Positions 17,924-26,649 are shown, counted from the stretch's first letter. The stretch: 29,189 nt of DNA from SG8-39 sp041558415 (GCA_041558415.1 JBFFEY010000038.1:1-29189), one strand, 5' to 3'. Program-made: numbers and translations. Notes: a model not told the origin generated them from the letters alone.

Positions 17924-18591
17924 GCGTGCCCGTCATTGCGATCGACGGACCGTCCGCCTCGGGCAAGGGCACCGTCGCCAAGCGGGTGGCGCAGGCGCTC
18001 GGCTTTCACTACCTGGAAAGCGGCGCGCTGTACCGCGTCGTGGCGCTCGCCTCGCTGAAGGCGGGGGTGGCGCCGGACGACGGCGACGGCCTGGCGCGGC
18101 TCGCCGAGACGCTCGCCGTACGCTTCGACGGCGAGGCAGTGCTGCTCGACGGTGAGAACGTCAGCCAGGCCCTGTACGACGAGCGCTGCGGCGAGCGCGC
18201 CTCCCATGTCGCACAGCATCCGGCGGTGCGCAGCGCCCTGCTCGCGCGCCAGCGCGCGTTTCGCCGGCCGCCCGGGCTGGTTGCCGACGGCCGCGACATG
18301 GGCAGCGTGGTGTTCCCGGACGCCGCGCTCAAGGTGTTCCTCACCGCCTCGGCGGAGGAGCGCGCCCGGCGCAGATATAACCAGTTGAAACAAAAAGGAA
18401 TCCATGCTAACCTGCGCGCCCTTTCCCGTGACCTGGCCGCGCGCGACGCGCGTGACACGGCCAGGGCCGTTGCGCCACTTACGCGTGCGGCCGATGCGAG
18501 GGCGCTCGATTGCTCCTCGCTGCCGGTCGATAGCGTGGTGGCAACGGTTCTCGAGTGGTGGCGGGCAGGGCAGCAGGGCGCGAGCGGTTGA
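17920..18591 (+). CDS. cmk: Cytidylate kinase
   Basis: The 223-residue P-loop kinase phosphorylates CMP and dCMP. The N-terminus IAIDGPSASGKGTVAKRVA (Walker A 10-18), YLESGALYR, VADGRDMGSVVFPDAALKVFLTASAEERARRR and the C-terminal LDCSSLPVDSVV match the family. It is coupled to aroA by ATGA. The codons at about 18372-18415 (for YNQLKQKGIHANL) are A/T-rich and rare for this genome, which suggests an embedded promoter for rpsA. Confidence 0.96.
   Translation: MSVPVIAIDGPSASGKGTVAKRVAQALGFHYLESGALYRVVALASLKAGVAPDDGDGLARLAETLAVRFDGEAVLLDGENVSQALYDERCGERASHVAQHPAVRSALLARQRAFRRPPGLVADGRDMGSVVFPDAALKVFLTASAEERARRRYNQLKQKGIHANLRALSRDLAARDARDTARAVAPLTRAADARALDCSSLPVDSVVATVLEWWRAGQQGASG
18385..18413 (+). 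promoter_or_regulatory. Candidate rpsA promoter inside cmk
   Basis: TTGAAA (5/6 to -35) is followed by exactly 17 bp and TG-C-TAACCT, an extended -10 whose hexamer is weak (3/6). The start would be near 18420, giving a leader of roughly 300 nt before rpsA. In E. coli, rpsA is also driven partly from within cmk. Confidence 0.5.
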
Positions 18592-18622
18592 TTTCAAAGG
18601 TGAAACCCTCGGCCGGGCTGAA

Positions 18623-18658
18623 ACAGGTGGGCCTGCCGCATGCAATGCGGCGGCCTGT
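18623..18658 (+). promoter_or_regulatory. Stem-loop in the rpsA leader
   Basis: CCGCAT (18636-18641) pairs with ATGCGG (18645-18650) over a GCA loop. Outside it, either GGCC with GGCC or ACAGG with CCTGT can extend the stem. There is no T-tract, so it is not a simple terminator. rpsA has no obvious Shine-Dalgarno. A structured, SD-poor leader is known for autogenous S1 control in E. coli, and the same is inferred here. Confidence 0.5.
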
Positions 18659-18725
18659 GTCGACAACTTGACCCGACCCCTCCCGCAGGGCGGGGCGGCA
18701 AATAGGTTCTTCAATCCAACTCCTT

Positions 18726-20447
18726 ATGGCTTCTCCTGCTGTTTCCCATCTGTCCGAAAACGAATCGTTCGCCGCGCTGTTTGAAGAAAGCATCCACCGC
18801 AAGGAGATGCGCGTCGGCGAGGTTATTACCGCTGAAGTCGTCAGCGTCGACCCCAACGTCGTCGTCGTCAATGCCGGCCTAAAATCCGAAAGCGTCATCC
18901 CGATCGAGGAGTTCCGCAACGACGCGGGCGAAGTCGACGTTAAGCCGGGCGATTTCGTCTCGGTGTCGATCGAGGCACTCGAGGATGGATACGGCGCGAC
19001 CCGCCTGTCGCGCGAGAAGGCCAAGCGTCTGGCGGCCTGGATGGAGCTCGAAAAGGCGCTCGAGGGCGGCGACAAGGTCGAGGGCGTCATCGCCGGCAAG
19101 GTGAAAGGTGGCCTGACGGTGATGATCCGCGGCATTCGCGCCTTCCTGCCGGGCTCGCTGGTCGATCTGCGCCCGGTCAAGGACACCACGCCCTACGAGG
19201 GCAAGCAGATGGAATTCAAGGTGATCAAGCTCGACCGCCGGCGCAACAACGTCGTGGTGTCGCGACGCGCGGTGCTCGAGGAGACCGCCGGCGCCGAGCG
19301 TGAAGCGCTGCTCGCGACGCTGTCCGAAGGCGCCATCGTCAAGGGCATCGTCAAGAACATCACCGATTACGGCGCATTCGTCGACCTGGGTGGCATCGAC
19401 GGCCTGCTACACATCACCGACCTCGCCTGGCGCCGCGTGAAGCATCCCTCGGAAGTGCTGAACGTCGGCGACGAAGTCACGGCCAAGGTGCTCAAATTCG
19501 ACGCCGAGAAGAACCGCGTTTCGCTCGGCCTGAAGCAGCTCGGCGAGGACCCCTGGGTCGGCATCGCGCGGCGCTATCCGCAGGGCACGCGCCTGTTCGG
19601 CAAGGTGACCAACCTCACCGACTACGGCGCTTTCGTCGAGGTCGAGGAAGGCATCGAGGGCCTGGTGCACGTCTCCGAGATGGACTGGACCAACAAGAAC
19701 GTGCATCCATCCAAGGTGACCCAGGTGGGCGACGAGGTCGAGGTGATGATCCTCGAGATCGACGAGGACCGGCGCCGCATCTCGCTCGGCATGAAGCAGT
19801 GCCTGCCCAACCCTTGGGACGATTTCGCGCGCGAGTTCAAGAAGGGCGACCGCGTCTCGGGACAGATCAAGTCGATCACCGACTTCGGCGTGTTCGTCGG
19901 CCTGCCGGGCGGGATCGACGGCCTGGTGCATCTCTCCGACCTGTCGTGGTCGGAGGCCGGCGAGGAAGCGGTCAAGCGCTTCAAGAAGGGCGACGAGGTC
20001 GAATCGGTGGTGCTGGCGATTGACGTCGAGCGCGAGCGCATTTCGCTCGGCATCAAGCAGCTCGAGGGCGATCCGTTCACCAACTTCATCGCCAGCAACG
20101 AGAAGAACAGCATCATCGAGGGCGTGGTCAAGTCGGTCGATGCCAAGGGTGCGGTCATCGGCCTGACGGCGGAAGTCGACGGCTATCTGCGCGCCTCCGA
20201 GTTCTCGCGCGAGCGCATAGACGACCTGCGCAATCACCTTAAGGACGGCGACAAGGTCCAGGCGATGATCACCAACATCGATCGCAAGAACCGTTCGATC
20301 AACCTGTCGGTGAAGGCGAAGGACATCGCCGAGGAAAGCGATGCCATGAAGCAGCTGCGCAGCGAGCAGGCCGCGAGTGCGGCCGGCAGCACCAACCTGG
20401 GCGCACTGCTGCGTGCCAAGCTCGACAACCGCAATCCCGAGCAGTAA
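18726..20447 (+). CDS. rpsA: 30S ribosomal protein S1
   Basis: The 573-residue S1 has six OB-fold repeats. Repeats 1-2 are the more divergent ribosome-binding pair (from about 25 and 110). Repeats 3-6 carry GIVKNITDYGAFVDLGGIDGLLHITD, GKVTNLTDYGAFVEVEEGIEGLVHVSE, GQIKSITDFGVFVGLPGGIDGLVHLSD and a final diverged copy. It unfolds mRNA and helps load it on the 30S subunit. The ATG lies 134 bp after cmk, behind an AT-richer leader (ttcttcaatccaactcctt) with no strong ribosome site, as expected for a gene its own product regulates. Length is close to 557 in E. coli. Confidence 0.98.
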   Translation: MASPAVSHLSENESFAALFEESIHRKEMRVGEVITAEVVSVDPNVVVVNAGLKSESVIPIEEFRNDAGEVDVKPGDFVSVSIEALEDGYGATRLSREKAKRLAAWMELEKALEGGDKVEGVIAGKVKGGLTVMIRGIRAFLPGSLVDLRPVKDTTPYEGKQMEFKVIKLDRRRNNVVVSRRAVLEETAGAEREALLATLSEGAIVKGIVKNITDYGAFVDLGGIDGLLHITDLAWRRVKHPSEVLNVGDEVTAKVLKFDAEKNRVSLGLKQLGEDPWVGIARRYPQGTRLFGKVTNLTDYGAFVEVEEGIEGLVHVSEMDWTNKNVHPSKVTQVGDEVEVMILEIDEDRRRISLGMKQCLPNPWDDFAREFKKGDRVSGQIKSITDFGVFVGLPGGIDGLVHLSDLSWSEAGEEAVKRFKKGDEVESVVLAIDVERERISLGIKQLEGDPFTNFIASNEKNSIIEGVVKSVDAKGAVIGLTAEVDGYLRASEFSRERIDDLRNHLKDGDKVQAMITNIDRKNRSINLSVKAKDIAEESDAMKQLRSEQAASAAGSTNLGALLRAKLDNRNPEQ

Positions 20448-20498
20448 AGCCGGCGTGCGGACAAAAGCGATCGGGCGACGCGCCGGCGGGAGGGGACG

Positions 20499-20831
20499 AT
20501 GACGAAATCCGAACTGATCGTGCGTCTTGCGCAGCGCTACCCGCAACTGGTGGCGAAGGATGCGGAGTTCGCGGTCAAGATGATTCTCGATGCGATGGGC
20601 CAGGCGCTGCTCTCGGGCAATCGCATCGAGATCCGTGGCTTCGGCAGCTTCGGGCTCAATTACCGTCCCCCACGCGTCGGGCGCAATCCGAAATCCGGCG
20701 AGAAGGTGCACGTGCCCGATAAGTACGTGCCGCATTTCAAGGCCGGCAAAGAACTGCGCGAGCGGGTAGACGCGCGGTATGCGGAACAAGATGGCCCGGA
20801 CGAGGCGATGGAGCCTCATCCCGCGCCCTAA
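20499..20831 (+). CDS. ihfB: Integration host factor subunit beta
   Basis: The 110-residue HU/IHF-family DNA-bending protein has TKSELIVRLAQRYPQL at the N-terminus and the beta-arm motif GNRIEIRGFGSFGLNYRPPRVGRNPKSGEKV, then PHFKAGKELRERV. The GNRIEIRGFGSF..RPPR form and the position just after rpsA are typical of IhfB rather than HU. A short acidic/Pro tail extends it beyond the usual 94-100 residues. AGGGGA precedes the ATG with good spacing. It pairs with IhfA, encoded elsewhere. Confidence 0.96.
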   Translation: MTKSELIVRLAQRYPQLVAKDAEFAVKMILDAMGQALLSGNRIEIRGFGSFGLNYRPPRVGRNPKSGEKVHVPDKYVPHFKAGKELRERVDARYAEQDGPDEAMEPHPAP

Positions 20832-20903
20832 CGAACGCAGGCGACCTGCGCACGGGCGCGGGGCGGGTTGCCGCGAGGCCCGCCGCGCGCCAGGCTGCTG
20901 AGC

Positions 20904-21200
20904 ATGAAAATCCTCACCTGGGCCGTCAGGCTGATCCTCTTCATCGTGCTGCTGGCGTTCGCGGTGAAGAACACCGACCCGGTCACGCTGAACTTCTACT
21001 TCGACCTCGCGTGGCAGGCGCCACTCGTCGTGGTGCTGTTCGGCGTGCTGGCGATCGGCGCGCTGTTCGGCATTGCCGCGACCGCCGGCACGTTGATGCG
21101 CCAGCGGCGCGAGATTGCGCGGCTGCGGCGCGAGGCACGCCACGCCGCCACGATCGCCGCGCGCGAACCGCAGGCCGCCCCGCCCGTCATCGACGCCTGA
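20904..21200 (+). CDS. lapA: Lipopolysaccharide assembly protein A
   Basis: The 98-residue inner-membrane protein (LapA/DUF1049) has two hydrophobic helices (about 7-20 and 41-62) separated by the family segment VKNTDPVTLNFYFDLAWQAPLVVVL, then a basic cytoplasmic coil (RQRREIARLRREARHA). LapA works with LapB to set LpxC turnover and so LPS level. The internal ATG at 20904 is chosen over a longer frame because it begins the membrane protein. It stands before lapB by 14 bp, the normal arrangement. Confidence 0.92.
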   Translation: MKILTWAVRLILFIVLLAFAVKNTDPVTLNFYFDLAWQAPLVVVLFGVLAIGALFGIAATAGTLMRQRREIARLRREARHAATIAAREPQAAPPVIDA

Positions 21201-21214
21201 TCCGAGCCGCCGCG

Positions 21215-22393
21215 ATGGAGTTCGAGATCTGGTGGCTGCTCGGGATTCCGATCCTCTTCGGTCTGGGCTGGTTGGCTGCGCGCATCGACATCAAGCATCT
21301 GCTTACCGAATCGCGCGCGCTGCCGCGCTCCTACTTCCGCGGCCTTAATTTCCTGCTCAACGAGCAGCCCGACAAGGCGATCGACGCCTTTCTCGAGGTG
21401 GTGCGCGTCGATCCCGAGACGATCGAGCTGCACTTCGCGCTCGGCAGCCTGTTTCGCCGGCGCGGCGAGTACGACCGTGCCATCCGCATGCACCAGAGCC
21501 TGCTCGAGCGCGCCGATCTCGGCGCCGAGCAGAAGCGCGTCGCGCTGGCTGCGCTCGACGAGGACTACCTGCGCGCCGGGATCCTCGACCGCGCGGAGGA
21601 GGCTTTCCGCCAGCTGACCGACGGCCCCTACGGCGCGCAGGCGCGCGCGCATCTGCTCTCCATCTGCGAGCAGGAGAAGGAGTGGGCGCGTGCCATCGAG
21701 ATGGCGCGTGCGCTGGAGGCGTTAACCGGGCAGACGCGGGCGCGCGAGATCGCGCAGTACCACTGCGAACTCGCGGCGAGCGAGGCGATGCGCTCCAACA
21801 CGGAGGGCGCGCGCGCGCGCCTGACCATGGCACTCGAATCGAATCGCAAGTGCGTGCGCGCCAACATCCAGCTCGGCGAGCTCGAGCGCAGCGCGCAGCG
21901 CCCGCGGGAAGCGCTCGCCAGCTGGATGCGCATCGAAGCGCAGAGCCCCGCGCACTTGGCGCTGGTCGGGCAGCGCATGCTCGAGACGCATCGCGAGCTG
22001 GGACGGGGCGACGAGGGCCTGCGCCTGCTGCTCGGCTACCTCGAGCGCTACCCGTCGCCCGACCTGCTCGATACCGTCTTCCAGAGCATGCTCGAGGCCG
22101 AGGGCGCGGACGCGGCCTACCGGCTGGTGCGCGACGAGCTGCGGCGCAACCCGACGCTGCTCGGGCTGGACCACCTGCTCGAGGCCGAGATCGTCGGGGC
22201 GAGCTCGCCCGAGCGGCGCCGCGACCTGGAGCTGATGCGCAACCTGGTGCACGGCCACACACGGCGTCTGGCGCGCTACCGTTGCGGCGCCTGCGGTTTC
22301 AAGATGCGCCAGTTTCACTGGCAGTGCCCCGCCTGCGGCGGCTGGGAAACGTTCCCGCCGGTGCGTTCCGAGGAGTTCGAGCTGGCGTCATGA
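21215..22393 (+). CDS. lapB: Lipopolysaccharide assembly protein B (TPR and rubredoxin-like)
   Basis: The 392-residue protein has an N-terminal membrane helix (WWLLGIPILFGLGWLAARID), a series of TPR repeats starting near FRGLNFLLNEQPDKAIDAFLEVVRVDPE, and a C-terminal zinc/rubredoxin-like module CGACGF...CPACGGW. This is LapB (YciM), which brings LpxC to FtsH and is a hub for LPS synthesis. All four metal cysteines are present. The ATGA junction couples it to the UDP-glucose dehydrogenase gene, so three LPS-related layers share one transcript. Confidence 0.95.
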   Translation: MEFEIWWLLGIPILFGLGWLAARIDIKHLLTESRALPRSYFRGLNFLLNEQPDKAIDAFLEVVRVDPETIELHFALGSLFRRRGEYDRAIRMHQSLLERADLGAEQKRVALAALDEDYLRAGILDRAEEAFRQLTDGPYGAQARAHLLSICEQEKEWARAIEMARALEALTGQTRAREIAQYHCELAASEAMRSNTEGARARLTMALESNRKCVRANIQLGELERSAQRPREALASWMRIEAQSPAHLALVGQRMLETHRELGRGDEGLRLLLGYLERYPSPDLLDTVFQSMLEAEGADAAYRLVRDELRRNPTLLGLDHLLEAEIVGASSPERRRDLELMRNLVHGHTRRLARYRCGACGFKMRQFHWQCPACGGWETFPPVRSEEFELAS

Positions 22394-23733
22394 AAATCAC
22401 CATCATCGGCAGTGGCTACGTCGGCCTGGTTACCGGTGCCTGCCTGGCGGACATGGGCAACCAAGTGCTGTGCCTCGATGTCGACGAGGCGAAGATCGCC
22501 TCGCTAAACGCCGGCCGCATCCCCATTTTCGAGCCCGGGCTGGAGGCGGTGGTGCAGCGCAACCGCGCCGCTGGGCGCCTGGCGTTCACCACCCACGTGG
22601 CACAGAGCATCGCGCACGGCGCGCTGCAGTTCATCGCGGTCGGCACGCCGCCGGGCGAGGACGGCAGCGCCGACCTGCGCTACGTGCTCGATGCGGCGCG
22701 CGCCATCGGCCAAGCGATGGACGGCTACCGCGTGATCGTCAACAAGTCCACCGTGCCGGTGGGCACGGCCGACCGGGTACGCACGGTCGTCGCGCAGGCG
22801 CTGGCCGAGCGCGGACGCGACATCCCGTTCAGCGTCGTCTCCAATCCGGAGTTTCTCAAGGAGGGCGCGGCGGTCGAGGACTTCATGCGTCCCGACCGCA
22901 TCATCATCGGCTCGGACGACGCGCGCGCGACGCAGCTGCTGCGACAGCTCTACGCGCCTTTCCAGCGCAATCACGAGCGCGTGATGCTGATGAGCGTGCG
23001 TTCGGCCGAGCTGACCAAGTACGCGGCCAACGCCATGCTGGCGACGCGCATCTCGTTCATGAACGAGCTGGCGCGGTTGGCCGAGAACATCGGCGCCGAC
23101 ATCGAGGACGTGCGGCGCGGCATCGGCTCGGACCCGCGCATCGGCTACCAGTTCCTCTACCCCGGCGCCGGCTTCGGCGGTTCCTGCTTCCCGAAGGACA
23201 TCCGCGCGCTGCAGCACACCGGGCAGGCCGCGGGCGTGCCGCTGCAGGTACTCGGCGCGGTCGAGCGCGTCAACGAGGCGCAGAAGCAGCTGCTCGGCGA
23301 AAAGATCCTGGCGCGCCTGGGCGCCGACCTGCGCGGCCGCACGATCGCCGTCTGGGGGCTTGCCTTCAAGCCCAATACCGACGACATGCGCGAGGCACCG
23401 AGCCGGGTGCTGATCGACGCTTTGCTCGCGGCGGGCGCGCGCGTACGCGCCTACGATCCGGTGGCAGGCGAGGAGGCAGGACGCCTGTACGCCGCGCTGC
23501 CGCAGCTGGAGATCGCCGCCTCGGCGCAGGCCGCGACCGACGGCGCCGACGCACTCGCCATCGTCACCGAATGGCAGGAATTCCGCGCGCCGGATTTCGC
23601 CGCGCTCGCGGCACGCATGAAGACGCCGCTCGTGTTCGACGGACGCAACCTCTACGATCCGGCGGTGGTGCGCGGGCACGGTATCGAGTATTTCCCGATT
23701 GGCCGCGCCGCGGCCGGGCAGGTGGTGGCATGA
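22390..23733 (+). CDS. ugd: UDP-glucose 6-dehydrogenase
   Basis: The 447-residue enzyme makes UDP-glucuronate for capsule, LPS core or lipid-A modification. The NAD motif GSGYVGLVTGACLADMG (7 onward), VNKSTVPVGTADRV, NPEFLKEGAAVEDFMRPDRIIIG, ELTKYAANAMLATRISFMNE and catalytic Cys266 in GFGGSCFPKD are complete, followed by AFKPNTDDMREAPS. UDP-GlcNAc/ManNAc dehydrogenases are related, but the motif set is that of Ugd. It overlaps lapB and the next gene by ATGA at both ends. Confidence 0.95.
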   Translation: MKITIIGSGYVGLVTGACLADMGNQVLCLDVDEAKIASLNAGRIPIFEPGLEAVVQRNRAAGRLAFTTHVAQSIAHGALQFIAVGTPPGEDGSADLRYVLDAARAIGQAMDGYRVIVNKSTVPVGTADRVRTVVAQALAERGRDIPFSVVSNPEFLKEGAAVEDFMRPDRIIIGSDDARATQLLRQLYAPFQRNHERVMLMSVRSAELTKYAANAMLATRISFMNELARLAENIGADIEDVRRGIGSDPRIGYQFLYPGAGFGGSCFPKDIRALQHTGQAAGVPLQVLGAVERVNEAQKQLLGEKILARLGADLRGRTIAVWGLAFKPNTDDMREAPSRVLIDALLAAGARVRAYDPVAGEEAGRLYAALPQLEIAASAQAATDGADALAIVTEWQEFRAPDFAALAARMKTPLVFDGRNLYDPAVVRGHGIEYFPIGRAAAGQVVA

Positions 23734-24680
23734 GCGATGCGCGTGCGGCGCCGCCGTTGAACATTCCCGACACCGCGCGCGCACGCGTGCTCATCGTCGG
23801 CGATGTGATGCTCGACCGCTACTGGTTCGGCGACGCCTCGCGCGTGTCGCCCGAGGCGCCGGTGCCGGTGGTGCTGGTCGAGCGCGAGGAGGCGCGGCCG
23901 GGCGGCGCGGCGAACGTGGCGCGCAACTGCGTCGCGCTCGGTGCCACCGCGCAGCTGCTCTCGGTGGTCGGCGATGACGAGCACGGCCGGCGACTGGCCG
24001 AGCTGGTGCACGCCGCCGGGGTGCGCGCCAGCCTGCACACCGACGCGGGCATGTCGACCACCGTCAAGCTGCGGGTCATCGCCCGGCAGCAGCAGCTGGT
24101 GCGGGTCGATTTCGAGACGCCGCCCTCGAGCGAGGTGCTGGCCTCCAAGCTCGCCGACTTTGAAGCCGCGCTGCCGGTGTCCGACGCCGTCATCCTGTCG
24201 GACTACGGCAAGGGCGGGCTCGCGCACATCGAGCACATGATCCGGCTGGCGCGCGCGGCGGGGCGTCCGGTGCTGGTCGATCCCAAGGGCGACGACTATT
24301 CGCGCTATCACGGCGCCACCGTCGTCACGCCGAACCGCGCCGAGCTGCGCGACGTCGTCGGCAGCTGGAAGGACGAGGCCGACCTCGTGCGCCGCGCGCA
24401 GGGCCTGCGCGCCGAGCTCGGGCTCGAGGCGCTGCTGGTCACGCGCAGCGAGCAGGGCATGTCGCTGTTTCGCGCCGACGGCGTGCTCAACGTCCCGGCC
24501 GAGACGCGCGAAGTGTACGATGTGAGCGGTGCCGGCGACACCGTGATCGCGGCGCTCGGCGTTATGATCGCCGCGGGCGCGACGCTGGAGGACGCCATGC
24601 GCATCGCCAACCGCGCGGGCGGTATCGTCGTCGGCAAGCTGGGGACCGCCGTCGCCACGCGCGAAGAGCTGCTCGGATAG
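23730..24680 (+). CDS. rfaE1: D-glycero-beta-D-manno-heptose-7-phosphate kinase (stand-alone kinase domain)
   Basis: The 316-residue PfkB-type sugar kinase corresponds to domain I of E. coli HldE. It has LIVGDVMLDRYWFGDASRVSPEAPVPVV, PGGAANVARNCVALGA, VILSDYGKGGL, DPKGDDYSRY and the anion-hole/catalytic motif DVSGAGDTVIAALG. It makes heptose-1,7-bisphosphate for the LPS inner core. The C-terminal nucleotidyltransferase domain is absent, so ADP-heptose synthesis needs a separate HldC/RfaE2, as is common in betaproteobacteria. It is coupled to ugd by ATGA and 7 bp before hldD. Confidence 0.94.
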   Translation: MSDARAAPPLNIPDTARARVLIVGDVMLDRYWFGDASRVSPEAPVPVVLVEREEARPGGAANVARNCVALGATAQLLSVVGDDEHGRRLAELVHAAGVRASLHTDAGMSTTVKLRVIARQQQLVRVDFETPPSSEVLASKLADFEAALPVSDAVILSDYGKGGLAHIEHMIRLARAAGRPVLVDPKGDDYSRYHGATVVTPNRAELRDVVGSWKDEADLVRRAQGLRAELGLEALLVTRSEQGMSLFRADGVLNVPAETREVYDVSGAGDTVIAALGVMIAAGATLEDAMRIANRAGGIVVGKLGTAVATREELLG

Positions 24681-24687
24681 AACTGCC

Positions 24688-25692
24688 ATGTATACCGTCG
24701 TCACCGGCGCTGCCGGCTTCATCGGCTCCCGCATCATCGCGGGCCTCAACCAGCGCGGCGTCACCGACATCCTCGCCGTCGACAACCTGGAGAACGCCGA
24801 CAAGTTCCGCAACCTGGTGCCCGGCGAGATCGCCGACTACTTCGACAAGCGCGAGTTCCTCGAGCGCCTGCGGGCGGGGCAGTTCGACGACGCGGTCGAG
24901 GCGGTGCTGCACCAGGGCGCCTGCTCGGACACGATGCAGTCCGACGGGCGCTACATGATGGACAACAACTACCGCTATTCGCGCGGGCTGCTCGACTGGT
25001 GCCAGGACGAGGAGGTGCCCTACCTCTACGCCTCCTCGGCCTCGGTGTACGGCGCCGGCCCGGTGTTCCGCGAGGAGCGCCAGTACGAGGCGCCGCTCAA
25101 CGTCTACGGCTACTCCAAGTTTCTCTTCGACCAGCACGTGCGCCGGCGCCTGGCGCGCCGCAGCGCGCCGGTGGTGGGCTTTCGCTACTTCAATGTCTAC
25201 GGCCCGAACGAGGCGCACAAGGGGCGCATGGCCTCGGTCGCGTTCCACGCCTTCAACCAGTTCCTCGACGCCGGTAAGGTGAAGCTGTTCGTCGGTTCGG
25301 CCGGCTACGGCGACGGCGAGCAGCGGCGCGACTTCGTCCACGTCGATGACGTGGTCGGGGTCAACATGCATTTCCTCGGCGGCAAGGACGTCTCCGGCAT
25401 CTACAACTGCGGCACGGGCCGTGCACAGACCTTCAACGACGTGGCGCGCGCGGTGGTGAACGGCGTGCGCGCGGGGCGCGGCGAGAGCGCCCTGGCGCTC
25501 GAGGACATCGTCGCCGAGGGCCTGATCGAATACATTCCCTTCCCGCCGCAGCTCGTCGGCAAGTATCAGAGCTACACCGAGGCCGACCTGACGCAGCTGC
25601 GCGCGGCGGGATACCAGAGCGAGTTCATGTCGGTGGAAGAGGGCGTCGGCGCCTACGTCGGCGCGCTGCTCGCTGCGCGCGGCGGCGCATGA
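24688..25692 (+). CDS. hldD: ADP-L-glycero-D-manno-heptose 6-epimerase
   Basis: The 334-residue SDR epimerase converts ADP-D,D-heptose to the L,D form used in the LPS inner core. The NADP motif TGAAGFIGSRII is at 6-17, followed by LENADKFRNLV, the catalytic Ser-Tyr-Lys set (SSASVYG, then YGYSK) and RYFNVYGPNEAHKGRMASVAFH, which is specific for the epimerase. Length is as usual. Its stop overlaps cysM as ATGA. Confidence 0.97.
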   Translation: MYTVVTGAAGFIGSRIIAGLNQRGVTDILAVDNLENADKFRNLVPGEIADYFDKREFLERLRAGQFDDAVEAVLHQGACSDTMQSDGRYMMDNNYRYSRGLLDWCQDEEVPYLYASSASVYGAGPVFREERQYEAPLNVYGYSKFLFDQHVRRRLARRSAPVVGFRYFNVYGPNEAHKGRMASVAFHAFNQFLDAGKVKLFVGSAGYGDGEQRRDFVHVDDVVGVNMHFLGGKDVSGIYNCGTGRAQTFNDVARAVVNGVRAGRGESALALEDIVAEGLIEYIPFPPQLVGKYQSYTEADLTQLRAAGYQSEFMSVEEGVGAYVGALLAARGGA

Positions 25693-26585
25693 AGCGCACG
25701 CTGGAAGACTTCATCGGCGAAACCCCGCTGGTGCGGCTGCAGCGCCTGCCGGGCGAGGCGAACGCGCAGCGCGGCAACGTCATCCTCGCCAAGCTGGAGG
25801 GCAACAATCCGGCCGGCTCGGTGAAGGACCGGCCGGCGATTTCGATGATCCGCGGCGCCGAGGCGCGCGGTGAGATCAAGCCGGGCGATACCCTGGTCGA
25901 GCCGACCAGCGGCAACACCGGCATCGGCCTGGCGATGGCGGCGGCGATCCGCGGCTACCGCATGGTGCTGATCATGCCCGAGCACCTGTCGGCCGAGCGG
26001 CGCCAGACCATGCGCGCCTTCGGCGCGGAGATCATCCTCACGCCGCAGGCCGGCGGCATGGAAGGCGCGCGCGACCTCGCCGACCGCATGGTCGCCGAGG
26101 GCAAGGGCGTGATGCTCGACCAGTTCGCCAACCCCGACAACCCGCGCGCCCACTACGAGACCACCGGGCCCGAGATCTGGCGCGACACCGAAGGGCGCAT
26201 CACGCACTTCGTCTCCAGCATGGGCACCACCGGCACCATCATGGGCTGCTCGCGCTTCTTCAAGGAGAAGAACCCGGCGATCGAGATCATCGGCTGCCAG
26301 CCGGAGGAGGGCGCGCAGATTCCCGGCATCCGCAAGTGGCCCGAGGCCTACCTGCCCAGGATCTACGACGCTTCGCGCGTCGACCGGCTCGAGACCGTCG
26401 GCCAGGCCGAGGCCGAGCAGATGATGCGCCGCATGGCGCGCGAGGAGGGCATCTTCGCCGGCGTGTCCTCCGGCGGCGCGATGCACGTCGCGCTGCGCGT
26501 CGCCGAGCGGCTTCGCAACGCGGTCATCGTCACCATCGTCTGCGACCGAGGCGATCGCTACCTCTCGACCGGCGTTTACGAATAA
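25689..26585 (+). CDS. cysM: Cysteine synthase B
   Basis: The 298-residue PLP enzyme makes cysteine from O-acetylserine and sulfide or thiosulfate. IGETPLVRL, the PLP lysine Lys46 in NNPAGSVKDRPA, PTSGNTGIGLAM, the glycine-rich SSMGTTGTIMG phosphate loop and the C-terminal FAGVSSGGAMHVALR and TIVCDRGDRYLST match CysM more than CysK. It is the last gene of the long plus-strand run. Its TAA stop is the first part of the inverted repeat at 26584. Confidence 0.95.
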   Translation: MKRTLEDFIGETPLVRLQRLPGEANAQRGNVILAKLEGNNPAGSVKDRPAISMIRGAEARGEIKPGDTLVEPTSGNTGIGLAMAAAIRGYRMVLIMPEHLSAERRQTMRAFGAEIILTPQAGGMEGARDLADRMVAEGKGVMLDQFANPDNPRAHYETTGPEIWRDTEGRITHFVSSMGTTGTIMGCSRFFKEKNPAIEIIGCQPEEGAQIPGIRKWPEAYLPRIYDASRVDRLETVGQAEAEQMMRRMAREEGIFAGVSSGGAMHVALRVAERLRNAVIVTIVCDRGDRYLSTGVYE

Positions 26586-26599
26586 CGGGGTCAGACCCC

Positions 26600-26608
26600 T
26601 GTGGATAA
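26600..26608 (-). promoter_or_regulatory. Consensus DnaA box, left arm
   Basis: TGTGGATAA is a perfect reverse-strand match to TTATCCACA. It lies inside the left arm of the inverted repeat and faces its twin at 26650. Binding is predicted from sequence only. Confidence 0.55.
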
Positions 26609-26649
26609 CTTCTCCATGATCATCAGAGAATCAAAGGGCTTGGATAAAG

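Noticed and set aside
18668..18700. TTGACC before rpsA as a -35 box
   Set aside because: The only A/T-rich hexamer downstream is about 25 bp away, outside normal spacing.
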